64,000 bases of DNA from JBDHAC01 sp039588215 (GCA_039588215.1 JBDHAD010000008.1:1-64000); one strand, 5' to 3'. Shown: positions 1 to 8,340, counted from the first letter of the stretch. Translations and numbers: made by a program. The notes: a model not told the origin generated them from the sequence alone.

Positions 1-448
1 TGGATCGCCGACAGGTACTGCTGGATGACCTGCGCCCTGAGCGCGCCGTTTGGCGCGGCCTCGACGTAGAGCTGGTACAGCGCTTGCCAGTGGGTGACCG
101 CCTCCGTGGCGAGCGACTCGTAGCGTCTGTCGTCTCCCGCACGCTGTGAGCGCACGAGCTGGGGGACGAGCGTCTCGATCGCCGCGCGGTGCGACGCCAG
201 CTGCTCTCTGAGTGGACCCGTTCCGGCCCGCCGCTCGATCCGGCGGGCGTACTCCATACGAGCGTCGTAGGTCTCGCCCAACCCCAGCGCGAGCATCCTT
301 CGCTTCGGACCCATCGCCGCATCTTCGAACTCGACGGGCCCCGGCGGTTCCAGCCCGACCGCGATAAAGGCGCGTCGTCGAGAATCCGCTCCTGCGCGGA
401 GGTCGCCGCCTGCAGCGCAGCGATCATGAGCGTCCTGGCTACCAGCAT
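1..448 (-). pseudogene. Frameshifted secreted protein of unknown function, 3' end outside window
   Basis: Reading leftwards from an ATG at 448, the frame encodes a plausible signal peptide (MLVARTLMIAALQAATSAQE) and continues to about ILDDA. Coding then clearly passes to another frame (FIAVGLEPPGPVEFEDA and onward), which stays open to the window edge with an E/R/A-rich, helical composition. The switch lies near 366-372; one extra nucleotide there would give ILDDAPFIAVG in a single frame. The ATG sits 10 bp after the stop of the neighbouring lipoprotein gene, as in an operon. If no frameshift exists, the next in-frame ATG is at 314. I do not recognise the family. The C-terminus is missing from the window. 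Confidence 0.5.
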
Positions 449-458
449 GGTGGGTGCG

Positions 459-2150
459 TTACTCCCGAGGGCCGATTTGATCCAGGAAGGGCGCGACGTC
501 GAGCAGCTGGATGTCGTCGCGTTCGCGCAGCTCGCGGAGGAACCAGCCCTTGTGACCCGCTCCATAGGTGATCAGGAACCGGCTTCCCTCACCGCGGTGC
601 CGGTCGAGGGTCTCGGAGATGTTGGCGTAGTGGGCGGCGTTGATATGGTCCCAGCCCCCCGGTCCGAGCTCATCGTTGAACAACCGGTTGTATTCGGAGT
701 AGCGGATCTCCAGTGCCGCATCGTAGGCATCTGTGTGGATCCAGCGTGGATCGTCGGGTTCTCCGCCGGCTCGCACCGCCGAGTCCGCTCCCGCGCTCGC
801 CCGCTCATACGTCTCCCAGGCAGCCGCCCAGGCCGGGTCGTCCTGGATCTCTCTCAGGCGCTGCGCGCGGAAATCGGACATGTACCGGTTCCAGCCCGCG
901 GTGGCGACGACTTCGAACCCGAGCTCGCGAGAGAGTGGGAAGAGCACGTCCACATACTCGGGGAACAGCGCGACCCGTGGCTCCTCGACACTTCCCGCGC
1001 TCCTGAACTCCGCGACAGCCCGTTCGATGCGGTTCGGCGGGATCTCCACAAGCCAGTGGTCCGGGTCGATCGCGCGCACCAGGTCCTCGAGCACCTCGAT
1101 TCCGTACCGCTCGCTGGTCCGATGGTCGCCGTGGATCATTCCCAGCACTATCACCTGGTTCCGCTCGGCGCGCGCTTGGCGGCTCAGTGACGGGGGGGCC
1201 TCGAGCACCGTGAGGATCCCGGCATCCTCGATCGACACCAGCACGCGCCGACCGTCGGGATGGACGCGAACGACCATCGGCTTGCCTCCCACGTCGATCT
1301 CCTGAATCACGCGCCGCGCGTCGATGTCCAGGATCGACACGGTGGTCGTATCCGCATTGTTCACCACCCCGTAGCGCCCGTCACGCGTGACCGCGATCGA
1401 GAACGGGCGCCCCCTCACGCCCTCGCTCACCCGAGCCGTGACTTCGAAGGATGCCGTATTCAGATAAGCGATCTCGTTCGTGAGGCCGCAGGCGACCAGA
1501 TAGTGGACCCCATCGCGGGTGAGCACCCCACCCTGTGGCCCCGGACACACCTCGACATTTGCGACGACCTCCTCGCCGAGCAGGTCGATCACCATCACCG
1601 TCCCATCCCCGAAGTGGGGGATGAACGCGAGCGAGCCGTCAGGCATCGCGGATGGCGGGTAGGGTCGATCCCCGGTCGAGAAGCTCACCAGCGGCATGCC
1701 GGTCTCGGTGTCGATCGCGGTCAGGCGGTCGGCGAACTGGGACACGATGTACGACAGCCCCCAAGCCGCCTCCGGCGTGAACAGCGAGGGTGCGCGGCCT
1801 ACGACGAGGGGCTCGCCAGCGGGCCCTCCGTCCGGGTCGAGCGGAACGAGCGTCGAGTCACCGAAGTTCGATGCCAGCCAGCCGCGTCCCGTCGCCAGGA
1901 GATCGAAAGGCGTCCCCCCGGTCTCCCATCGGTCCACCACTTCCCCGCGAGGAAGATCGACGACTGCGATCGCGCCCTGACGTGGGAGCGCCACGAACGC
2001 GGTATCACCGTCTTCGCTGAACCGGATTCCGTGCGGCCCGGGTCCGACCTCGATGGCCGTGAGCACCTGGAATCGCGAGGATTCGTCAGCGCACCCCGCG
2101 GTGCAAAGGGCGAGGAGCGCGAGGAGCGCGCGAGGTGTGTCCGGCGTCAC
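459..2150 (-). CDS. Lipoprotein: YVTN-type beta-propeller fused to a TraB/ChaN/DUF5694-like domain
   Basis: The GTG start at 2150 gives a 20-residue lipoprotein signal ending in LALCTAGC with the lipidated Cys at residue 20. An upstream in-frame start at 2219 would overlap the previous gene by 34 nt and add a non-signal N-terminus. Residues ~25-320 contain repeated propeller blades typical of YVTN/surface-antigen repeats (GPGPHGIRFSEDGDTAFVAL, FSIAVTRDGRYGVVNNADTT, VVRVHPDGRRVLVSI). Residues ~335-560 form a second domain starting VIVLGMIHGDHRTS and ending with FLITYGAGHKGWF, resembling the TraB/ChaN/DUF5694 group. It is probably anchored on the outer side of a membrane. A separate protein of the second type is encoded at 24377-25276. 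Fusion and domains are clear; the activity is unknown. Confidence 0.75.
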   Translation of the reverse strand: MTPDTPRALLALLALCTAGCADESSRFQVLTAIEVGPGPHGIRFSEDGDTAFVALPRQGAIAVVDLPRGEVVDRWETGGTPFDLLATGRGWLASNFGDSTLVPLDPDGGPAGEPLVVGRAPSLFTPEAAWGLSYIVSQFADRLTAIDTETGMPLVSFSTGDRPYPPSAMPDGSLAFIPHFGDGTVMVIDLLGEEVVANVEVCPGPQGGVLTRDGVHYLVACGLTNEIAYLNTASFEVTARVSEGVRGRPFSIAVTRDGRYGVVNNADTTTVSILDIDARRVIQEIDVGGKPMVVRVHPDGRRVLVSIEDAGILTVLEAPPSLSRQARAERNQVIVLGMIHGDHRTSERYGIEVLEDLVRAIDPDHWLVEIPPNRIERAVAEFRSAGSVEEPRVALFPEYVDVLFPLSRELGFEVVATAGWNRYMSDFRAQRLREIQDDPAWAAAWETYERASAGADSAVRAGGEPDDPRWIHTDAYDAALEIRYSEYNRLFNDELGPGGWDHINAAHYANISETLDRHRGEGSRFLITYGAGHKGWFLRELRERDDIQLLDVAPFLDQIGPRE

Positions 2151-2185
2151 CAAGCGTGGAGAAGTCCGGCGGGATTCCGGCCGCT

Positions 2186-2809
2186 TCAGTCGTCCAGCTT
2201 GTACGCGACTCGTAGCCACGACTCGACTTCGTCGTTGATCTCCTCCACCGAGCTGATCGGGATTCGGTGCGTGATCCGATCACCCTTCTCGAGCCCGCCC
2301 GTGGGGAGCAAGCGCTCGGGAAGCCCACCCTCGTACCGCTTGAGCGCGAGACCGAGGTCGATGCGCGTTTGCGTGGTCGGCTTGATCTCGGCGAAGACCC
2401 GCTTCCGGTAGAGCGGGATGATGGTCTTGCAGGGGCAAACCTTCACGTCCTCCCCTAACCTGCTTCCCAACTCGACCAGGCGATCGTGAATCGGGCGCAG
2501 CTCTGTCTTCGGGCCCGAGTACAGCGCCTCCACATACTCGGCCGCCGCCTCCAGGTACGCGTCCGGATCGGTGCTTTCAGCGCCCTTGCCTGTAGAGAGC
2601 TCGGCGATCAGCCACGCGGTCGTCCCTCCGACCCCGTGCTCGGACTTGAGCCACTCGCGGCGCTCCTTCTCACCCTCGGGACCGGATTCCTCGATCAGCT
2701 GGATCCACTCGTCGAGTGAGCGCCCTGTCTTGTCGGGCAGGTTGTCCAGAATCCTACGCGTGTACGCCACGGATGGGTGCACACTGTAGATGGTATCGGT
2801 ACTCAGCAT
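2186..2809 (-). CDS. DUF4287/DUF5655 domain protein
   Basis: This 207-residue cytoplasmic protein has an N-terminal DUF4287-like segment (VHPSVAYTRRILDNLPDKTG, then WLKSEHGVGGTTAWLIA). Its C-terminal segment is DUF5655-like (YSGPKTELRPIHDRL, VKVCPCKTIIPLYRKRVFAE, IKPTTQTRIDLGLAL). The ATG at 2809 is preceded by GGAG at good spacing; a TTG at 2827 is a possible but less likely start. No signal peptide or membrane segment is seen. It lies 36 bp upstream of the propeller lipoprotein on the same strand. The family is widespread in soil bacteria and has no assigned biochemical role. Confidence 0.85.
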   Translation of the reverse strand: MLSTDTIYSVHPSVAYTRRILDNLPDKTGRSLDEWIQLIEESGPEGEKERREWLKSEHGVGGTTAWLIAELSTGKGAESTDPDAYLEAAAEYVEALYSGPKTELRPIHDRLVELGSRLGEDVKVCPCKTIIPLYRKRVFAEIKPTTQTRIDLGLALKRYEGGLPERLLPTGGLEKGDRITHRIPISSVEEINDEVESWLRVAYKLDD

Positions 2810-2963
2810 CCGTATCGCTCCAATCAAACCTCTACGACGCGGTGGAAACCGTCGCGCGCCAGGCGCGGCACCTCGCGAGCTTCACGGCTAGCTCGGTCGG
2901 GCCACGAGGGCAAGAGGGTGCTTTCGACCGAGGGTGAGCCACCCGCGGCCGCGCGGAGGCATC

Positions 2964-3833
2964 TCAAGCCGCGAGACCCAGATAGCCCGTGCTCAGCTCC
3001 CAAAGCTCCGCCGCCAGGTCCTCATCATACGCCTGTGGCGCGGCGCGCGTTTCTTGCTCGACATTGAAGTAACGCCCGGTGACCTCCGCCAGATCCGGGT
3101 CCGCCGCAAGCCGGAATACGGCCCGCCCGCCCACATCCGGCTTCGCCATGAAGGGCTTGAACACCCGCATCATCAGACTGGCCGGGTTGTGGTTCTGGTT
3201 CCAGATCCGGGTCGAGAGCGTGCCGGGGTGGAGCGCGTTGCTGATGATCCCGTCACCCCCGTGCCTGCGAACCAATTCGTGGGTGAACAGCACGTTGGCG
3301 AGCTTCGAGTCGCAGTACGCCTGGAAGGAGCGGTAGCGCTCCTCGCCCTTCAGGATCCGCTCGAGCGGCGCCCGACGGAGGTCTCCCCGCCGGTGCCCAT
3401 CGGAGCTGACGTTCACGACCCGGCCTTCGCCCGCCCGCAGCAAGTCCAGCAACTCGAGAGTCAAGCGGAAGTGACCCATATGGTTGGTGGCCATGGTGAC
3501 CTCGAGGCCGTCAGCCGTCCGTTCCCTCCGTGCGCGGTACACGCCGGCGTTGTTGACCAGGGCGTCCAGGCGGTCCAGACGATCGGCCAGTCGCGCCGCG
3601 AGCGCGCGCACGGATTCCCCGGAGGACATGTCCGCGATCTCCAATTGTACTCGGTCGGCGCCGGCGAGCCTCTGAACCGCCGCGAGCGCCTTCTCTCCGC
3701 GCTCACGGTCGCGACTGACCATGACGACGCTCCACCCGGCCCCCGCGAGCAACTCGGTCGTCGACTGGCCGATCCCCGCGTTGGCGCCGGTGACCACCGC
3801 GATCGAACGACCGGACTCGAACCCGGTGGACAT
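2964..3833 (-). CDS. Short-chain dehydrogenase/reductase (retinol-dehydrogenase-like SDR)
   Basis: This is a classical SDR of 289 residues. The cofactor motif is VVTGANAGIGQST near residue 15, followed by the structural NNAGVY near 92. The catalytic pair falls in SFQAYCDSKLANVLF, with Tyr and Lys four apart. The substrate is unknown; the overall pattern resembles retinol-dehydrogenase/WW-oxidoreductase-like SDRs that reduce carbonyls with NADPH. The ATG at 3833 shares one base with the TGA of the upstream GyrI-like gene (TGATG), so the two are translationally coupled. A TTG one codon earlier is also possible. No signal peptide is present. Confidence 0.88.
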   Translation of the reverse strand: MSTGFESGRSIAVVTGANAGIGQSTTELLAGAGWSVVMVSRDRERGEKALAAVQRLAGADRVQLEIADMSSGESVRALAARLADRLDRLDALVNNAGVYRARRERTADGLEVTMATNHMGHFRLTLELLDLLRAGEGRVVNVSSDGHRRGDLRRAPLERILKGEERYRSFQAYCDSKLANVLFTHELVRRHGGDGIISNALHPGTLSTRIWNQNHNPASLMMRVFKPFMAKPDVGGRAVFRLAADPDLAEVTGRYFNVEQETRAAPQAYDEDLAAELWELSTGYLGLAA

Positions 3834-4459
3834 CAAGGCCTCTTCACACGGTAACGAAGGATCGTGAGGTAACGCTCTGGCTCTCCGGGTCCGGACATCG
3901 TCGGACCGCGGACGTATTCCTCCTCGTGGCCACCCAGCGTCACGTACCCGCTGGCTCGCACGAACTCCAACAGCCGTTCAAGGGTCGGAGGCTCCTCCGC
4001 ATAGGGCCCCACGTGGAGGATCTCGGCCACCTCTCCGTACTCCCACTCCTCCAGCGAAGCCACGAGCCCTTTGGGCGCCTGGTGCCCCGGAAGCTCTGTC
4101 ACGGTCTGTGGCACCGGCAGCGCATAACGTCCGACCCAGTCGGTCTTCGGTGTATCGAGCGACTCGGGCCAGCGAGCGCGTGGGAACTGAAAGCCGGGTC
4201 CCTTGGGGGTTTCGGGGATCGAGAAGTACAGCTGGAAAACGAGGCCGAACGCACCCGCACCGGCGATGTTCGGGTCGCCCTTGGCCGTGACGACCAGCAT
4301 CTGCTCGGCCGGCCGTTCGGTAATTCGAGGCTCCTTCAGGTGCTCGAACTGGGCCAGCACGGGATCCTGGGCGGCGGCGAATTCTGGGACCGCGGAACCC
4401 AGGGCACCCACGAGTAGGAGCTTCGACACGCTCCGAACGATCGGCACCTGACTAGTCAT
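3833..4459 (-). CDS. Exported GyrI-like (effector-binding/SOUL-like) domain protein
   Basis: The ATG at 4459 overlaps the stop of the upstream dipeptidase gene by 8 nt (ATGACTAG) and opens a signal peptide (KLLLVGALGSAVPEFAAAQD). The mature part shows GyrI/AraC effector-binding features: ITERPAEQMLVVTAKGDPN, VPQTVTELPGHQAPKGLVAS, and HVGPYAEEPPTLERLLEFV. It ends in GHEEEYVRGPTMSGPGEPER, a segment typical of GyrI-like C-termini. Members of this fold bind small amphipathic molecules, usually as cytoplasmic sensor domains; here it appears to be secreted. An in-frame start 57 nt further upstream would bury the signal and was rejected. Coupling to the dipeptidase and the SDR suggests one transcript. 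Confidence 0.78.
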   Translation of the reverse strand: MTSQVPIVRSVSKLLLVGALGSAVPEFAAAQDPVLAQFEHLKEPRITERPAEQMLVVTAKGDPNIAGAGAFGLVFQLYFSIPETPKGPGFQFPRARWPESLDTPKTDWVGRYALPVPQTVTELPGHQAPKGLVASLEEWEYGEVAEILHVGPYAEEPPTLERLLEFVRASGYVTLGGHEEEYVRGPTMSGPGEPERYLTILRYRVKRP

Positions 4460-5726
4460 CCTGCATCTCGGCCACGACCCTCTCCATCTCGCGCCATATG
4501 CGCAGCGTGTTCCCACCCCACAACTGTCGAATCTCGTCCTCGTCGTACCCGCGCCGGACGAGCTCCAGCGTCACGTTGAAGGTTTCCGACGCGTCGTTCC
4601 AGCCCCTGACTCCACCACCGCCGTCGAAGTCCGAGCTGATCCCGACATGATCGATACCGATCAGCTCGACCGCGTAGTCGATGTGATCCACGAAGTCCGC
4701 CACCGTGGGACCGGGGTGGCGCTCTTCCACCTCGGCCATCCCAGCCCGAAAAGCCTCGATTTGCTCGTCGGTCGCCTGCGACATGCGCTCGATCCCGAGC
4801 CGCTCGCGGAGCGCTTCGATCGCTTCTCCACGCTCGGGCGGGGGGACCTGCACGAACGAGCCGAGCGCCACCATCTGGATCACGCCCCCGTTGTCCGCCA
4901 ATGCCCGTAGCTGGTCATCATCCATGTTGCGCGGGTGGTCGGCCAGGGCACGCACGCTCGAATGGGAGGCGATCACGGGGGCGCGCGATAGCCGCATCGC
5001 ATCGAGGCTCGCCTGCTTCGAGATGTGTGACACGTCGACCAGGATCCCGAGGCGGTTCATCTCGGCGATCACCTCCTCGCCGAACTCGCTCACGCCGCCG
5101 TGCTCCTCCTTATCATCCCCGAGGTTCTCGCGTGGGGTCGACGAATCCGCGATGTCGTTGTGTCCCCCGTGTGCGAGGGTGATGTAGCGCGCGCCGAGCC
5201 CGTGATAGGTCTCGAGGAGCGACAGGTCCTTGCCGATGACGTATCCGTTCTCGATCCCGATCGCCGCGACCAGCTTTCCTTCGCCATGGATACGCTCGAC
5301 GTCGTCCGCGGTGTAGGCGAGCTCGATCAACTCGGGATACATATCATCCGTCATCCGATGGATCGCCTCGAATTTCGTCATCGCGTCGGACTTCGCCCGC
5401 TCGTAGTTCTCCATGGTCCGCTCGGTCTGCCCGACGTAGACGATGAAGAAGCCCGCATCCAGCCCGCCCGCACGCATCTTCTCCAGGTTCACCTGGCGAT
5501 CCGCATTCAATGGGTCGACCTCGGGCGTGGCGAAGTTGGACGGGATGTCGTCATGTGTATCGATGGAGATCACGCGCTCGTGGATTCCTCGGGCCCGTGT
5601 CTCCAATTCGCTATCGGGGGCCTGGTCTCCGTCAGCGGAGGCCTCTGCGGGCTCTCCACCACCGCAAGCGGCGAAGGCCAGGACCACGAGCACAGGAATC
5701 AGACGGGGATGGTCACTCACGCGCAT
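4452..5726 (-). CDS. Membrane dipeptidase-like lipoprotein (peptidase M19)
   Basis: The 424-residue protein starts with a lipoprotein signal (VLVVLAFAAC, Cys21). It has the M19 renal-dipeptidase layout: first metal motif ISIDTHDDIPSNF near residue 55, bridging Glu in IGIENGYVIG, His motifs YITLAHGGHNDIADSS and ILVDVSHISKQ, then PVIASHSSVRAL. The late active-site segment is HVGISSDFDGGGG. M19 enzymes hydrolyse dipeptides, including those with C-terminal D-residues, using a binuclear zinc centre. Location is probably periplasmic and membrane anchored. It is the first gene of a minus-strand group running to about 2186. Its start faces the phosphodiesterase gene across a 146-bp divergent promoter region. 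Confidence 0.92.
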   Translation of the reverse strand: MRVSDHPRLIPVLVVLAFAACGGGEPAEASADGDQAPDSELETRARGIHERVISIDTHDDIPSNFATPEVDPLNADRQVNLEKMRAGGLDAGFFIVYVGQTERTMENYERAKSDAMTKFEAIHRMTDDMYPELIELAYTADDVERIHGEGKLVAAIGIENGYVIGKDLSLLETYHGLGARYITLAHGGHNDIADSSTPRENLGDDKEEHGGVSEFGEEVIAEMNRLGILVDVSHISKQASLDAMRLSRAPVIASHSSVRALADHPRNMDDDQLRALADNGGVIQMVALGSFVQVPPPERGEAIEALRERLGIERMSQATDEQIEAFRAGMAEVEERHPGPTVADFVDHIDYAVELIGIDHVGISSDFDGGGGVRGWNDASETFNVTLELVRRGYDEDEIRQLWGGNTLRIWREMERVVAEMQDD

Positions 5727-5755
5727 GATCGCACTCCGGGGTTATCCTTGAGCCG

Positions 5756-5761
5756 TATAAT
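5756..5761 (+). promoter_or_regulatory. Candidate -10 box (TATAAT) for the phosphodiesterase gene
   Basis: A perfect TATAAT lies in the divergent intergenic region about 112 bp upstream of the GTG at 5873. No good -35 hexamer is visible 16-18 bp upstream, so this may be chance or may use an extended context. It would imply a 5' UTR of roughly 100 nt. Confidence 0.25.
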
Positions 5762-5872
5762 CGAGTCTCGGGGGTGTCTCCGAATCGACGGAAGGTGGGA
5801 CGTCCGTGCCCGCGGGCGCAATCGAAGCGGGCGGGCAAGCGGACATGGGATCACCGGAAAGAGAGGATCCGA

Positions 5873-6859
5873 GTGAGCGAGCTCATCCCGCATGATCGGA
5901 GAGAGGCTGGCGGGCACCTCCCGGGGCGGGAGGCTCGCTGGCTCGTCGTCGTGATCGCCACGGTGTGCCTGCTATGGACGGCGCCGGAAGGCCTGGCCCA
6001 GCAATCCCACGCAACAAGCACGAGCAAGAAGCTCATCCTGATCGGGATCGACGGTGTGCGTCCGGACGCGCTGGCCGAGGTCTCCACCCCGAACATCGAC
6101 GTCTTGATCGCGGAGGGCGCGTTCAGCGACCGGGCGCGCACGACACTGCCCACGATCAGCGGGCCGGGCTGGTCCAGCATGCTGATCGGTGTGTGGCCCG
6201 AGAAGCACGGAGTGCTGAACAACAACTTCAGAACGAATCGATACGACGAGTTCCCGGATTTCCTGACCCGGATCGAGCAGACCCGGCCCGAGCTGAACAC
6301 GTTCGTGGCCGCGGATTGGCTGCCCCTGGTCGCGGAGAATGCGGGCGGGCCGCTTGTCGGCGAAGCGCCCGACGTGAAGGTCGTGCTGAACGGCTACGAG
6401 CTGGGTTGGGCAGAGGCGGACCGGCAGTCGGTAGCAGCCGCCGTCGAGCACCTCCAGACGGCGGAGCCCGACGCCATGTTCGTCTACCTCGGCAACCCCG
6501 ACGAGACCAGCCACGAGGCGAGATCTATCGGTGACGAGTATCGCGACGCGATCGAGCTGGCCGATCGACATGTGGGGCTGCTGGTGGACGCGATCCGCAC
6601 CCGGCCGACGTACGCGGAGGAAGACTGGCTCATCCTCGTGTGCACCGACCACGGCCGACGTCCGGATGGCGGTCACGGGGGGGACTCGGAAGTCGAGCGA
6701 ACCATCTTCTATCTCGCCAGCGGACCAGCCACCGTGCACGGCACGCTGTCGGGCACACCCGAGATCGTCGATGTCGCAGTTACGGCGCTCACGCACATAG
6801 GCATCGAGATCGATCCCGCGTGGCAGCTGGACGGGAGGGCCGTGGGCCTCAGTCGCTGA
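5873..6859 (+). CDS. Exported alkaline phosphatase-superfamily phosphodiesterase/nucleotide pyrophosphatase
   Basis: The GTG at 5873 is preceded by GAGAGGA and starts a 328-residue protein. A signal peptide spans about residues 21-45 (WLVVVIATVCLLWTAPEGLA). Motifs of type I phosphodiesterases/nucleotide pyrophosphatases follow: first metal site LILIGIDGVRPDAL, nucleophile region TTLPTISGPGWSSML, YLGNPDETSHEA for the second metal site, and VCTDHGRRPDGGHGG. The family cleaves phosphodiesters or pyrophosphates of nucleotides with two zinc ions. An open frame continues upstream to 5774 but lacks signal-peptide logic. Its 3' end overlaps the adenosine-deaminase-like gene tail to tail by 11 nt. Confidence 0.87.
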   Translation: MSELIPHDRREAGGHLPGREARWLVVVIATVCLLWTAPEGLAQQSHATSTSKKLILIGIDGVRPDALAEVSTPNIDVLIAEGAFSDRARTTLPTISGPGWSSMLIGVWPEKHGVLNNNFRTNRYDEFPDFLTRIEQTRPELNTFVAADWLPLVAENAGGPLVGEAPDVKVVLNGYELGWAEADRQSVAAAVEHLQTAEPDAMFVYLGNPDETSHEARSIGDEYRDAIELADRHVGLLVDAIRTRPTYAEEDWLILVCTDHGRRPDGGHGGDSEVERTIFYLASGPATVHGTLSGTPEIVDVAVTALTHIGIEIDPAWQLDGRAVGLSR

Positions 6860-7886
6860 TCCAGGCCGGGTCGGCGTCGATGCTCCGCCGCAACTCGACC
6901 TTATCCGGCTCCACGAGCCAGGAAGCATCGATCGCCTCGAAGGTGAGGCGGCACACGTCCACACGCGTGAAGTCGAGCTCCGACATCAGTGCTGCGAACT
7001 CGTCGACCAGCGTGTTTCCGAACATCTTCGGATCGTCCGTGTTCACGCTGAGCGGGATCCCGCGCTCGAGGTAAGTGCGCGCCGGGTGCTCACGGATCGA
7101 TTCGATCACGCCGGTGCGGACGTTGGAGATCGGACACAGCTCGAGCGGGATTCGATGTTCGGCCAGGTAGTCGACGAGCGCCGGGTCCTCGACCGCCCGG
7201 GTGCCGTGACCGATCCGGTCCACCCGCAGGGCTCGAATCGCCCCCCACACGCTCTCGGGGCCTGCCGCCTCCCCCGCATGCGCGCTCGTTCGGAGCCCCA
7301 ACTCCCGCGCGCGGCGGTACACGGACTCGTACGGCTCGGGGGGAAAATCGTGCTCGGAGCCTCCGAGCCCCACGCCCACACCGCCGAGATCTCGGCATTC
7401 CGCCACGCGCTCGAGGGTCTCGGCGCCCTCCTGCGGCCCTTTGTTGCGCACGAGGTCGGGGACGAGCGCCACGCGGATCTCCGGGACGCGATCCAGACCC
7501 GTGCGGATCGCGCGGATCAGCGGCTGGGCCTCCAGATCGTGTGGCGTGACGTCCGCCGGCGAGGTGAAGGCCTCCACGTAGCGCACGTTCTGGGCGACGA
7601 GATCGCGGGCCACGGCCTCCGCCAGAAGGGTGAAATCCTCGTACTCGCGTAGGAAAGACTGCTTCCAGAGCCACGTTTGGATGAAGTGAGGGAAGTCACG
7701 GTACGTGAAGCGCCGCTCGAGCGCCTCTGGCGAGGGCACATCCGGATCGCCGCCGTATTTCTCAATGAGGGTCCACAGGGTCGGGAGCGGGATCGCACCT
7801 TCCAGGTGGAGATGGAGCTCGACTTTCGGGATTCGGGCGAGCCACTCCCGGTCACGGGTCTCCGTATCCCGGCGGTGCTCGACCAT
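6849..7886 (-). CDS. Adenosine deaminase-family aminohydrolase
   Basis: The protein has the adenosine/AMP deaminase motif order: PKVELHLHLEGAI (metal-binding HxH) near residue 20, FTSPADVTPHD, SAHAGEAAGPESVW (third His), RIGHGTRAVEDP, LELCPISNVRTG, and SVNTDDPKMFG with the metal-binding Asp pair. Such enzymes hydrolytically deaminate adenosine, adenine or related bases using one zinc ion; the exact substrate cannot be fixed. The ATG at 7886 is chosen; a GTG at 7907 in the same frame would overlap the ArsC-like gene by 14 nt. It directly follows that gene on the same strand. No signal peptide is present, so it is cytoplasmic. Confidence 0.88.
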   Translation of the reverse strand: MVEHRRDTETRDREWLARIPKVELHLHLEGAIPLPTLWTLIEKYGGDPDVPSPEALERRFTYRDFPHFIQTWLWKQSFLREYEDFTLLAEAVARDLVAQNVRYVEAFTSPADVTPHDLEAQPLIRAIRTGLDRVPEIRVALVPDLVRNKGPQEGAETLERVAECRDLGGVGVGLGGSEHDFPPEPYESVYRRARELGLRTSAHAGEAAGPESVWGAIRALRVDRIGHGTRAVEDPALVDYLAEHRIPLELCPISNVRTGVIESIREHPARTYLERGIPLSVNTDDPKMFGNTLVDEFAALMSELDFTRVDVCRLTFEAIDASWLVEPDKVELRRSIDADPAWISD

Positions 7887-7893
7887 GGCCGGT

Positions 7894-8256
7894 TTATGCG
7901 CCGTCACCGGCTGATCTGACCAACTCCAGGAGGTTCTCGATGGGTCGTCCGACCACGGCGCGCCCGCTGTAGACTCCGATCGGACGCTGCAGAAGCGTCG
8001 GGTGCTCGGACATGAGCGTGATCAATCGATCGTCCTCTTCTTCACCCGTCAGCCCGAGCTCCTTGAAGACCTTGTCGGCTCGTCTGAGCACGGCCCGTGG
8101 ACCCACGCCGAGCATCCGCAGCGCCTCGCGGATCTCATCGACGCTCAGCGGGTCACGCCGATATTCCCGGTACTCGAACGGAATCGCGCGTTCCTCGAGC
8201 AAGGCGACCGCCTTGCGGCAAGTTCCTCAGGTTCGGGTGCAGATCAGTTGCAGCAT
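7894..8256 (-). CDS. ArsC/Spx-family thioredoxin-fold protein, probable selenoprotein (in-frame TGA at codon 10)
   Basis: The long open stretch begins inside the domain (LLEERAIPFEYREYRRDPLS). Extending in frame upstream adds the missing first beta strand and active-site loop from an ATG at 8256: MLQLICTRT, then TGA (8227-8229), then GTCRKAVALL. In ArsC/Spx-like proteins this loop normally reads C-x-T-C-R-K, so TGA stands exactly at the first, redox-active Cys. Read as selenocysteine, the product is 120 residues, the usual family length. The rest is typical: LGVGPRAVLRRADKVFKELG, ITLMSEHPTLLQRPIGVYSG, and AVVGRPIENLLELV. A hairpin suitable as a bacterial SECIS starts 11 nt after the TGA. The alternative is a nonsense mutation or base error (TGC to TGA). 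No selA/B/C/D gene is in this window. Confidence 0.7.
8199..8216 (-). promoter_or_regulatory. Candidate bacterial SECIS hairpin in the ArsC-like gene
   Basis: In the mRNA sense the sequence is GCAAGGC-GGTC-GCCTTGC, a perfect 7-bp stem with a 4-nt loop beginning with GG. There are 17 nt between the TGA and the first loop base. Bacterial SECIS elements described so far sit just downstream of UGA, with a short stem and GG or GU at the start of the apical loop about 16-37 nt away. This hairpin meets those rules at their near limit. It lies entirely within codons for RKAVALL, so codon constraint must also be considered. Confidence 0.55.
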
Positions 8257-8340
8257 CTCGCCGTCGTCCGTCGAAAGGTCTACCGTCGAGTGCAGGGTCG
8301 CTTCGGTCCCTCAGTGCCCTGCCAGGGTTCGGGCTCGGGC

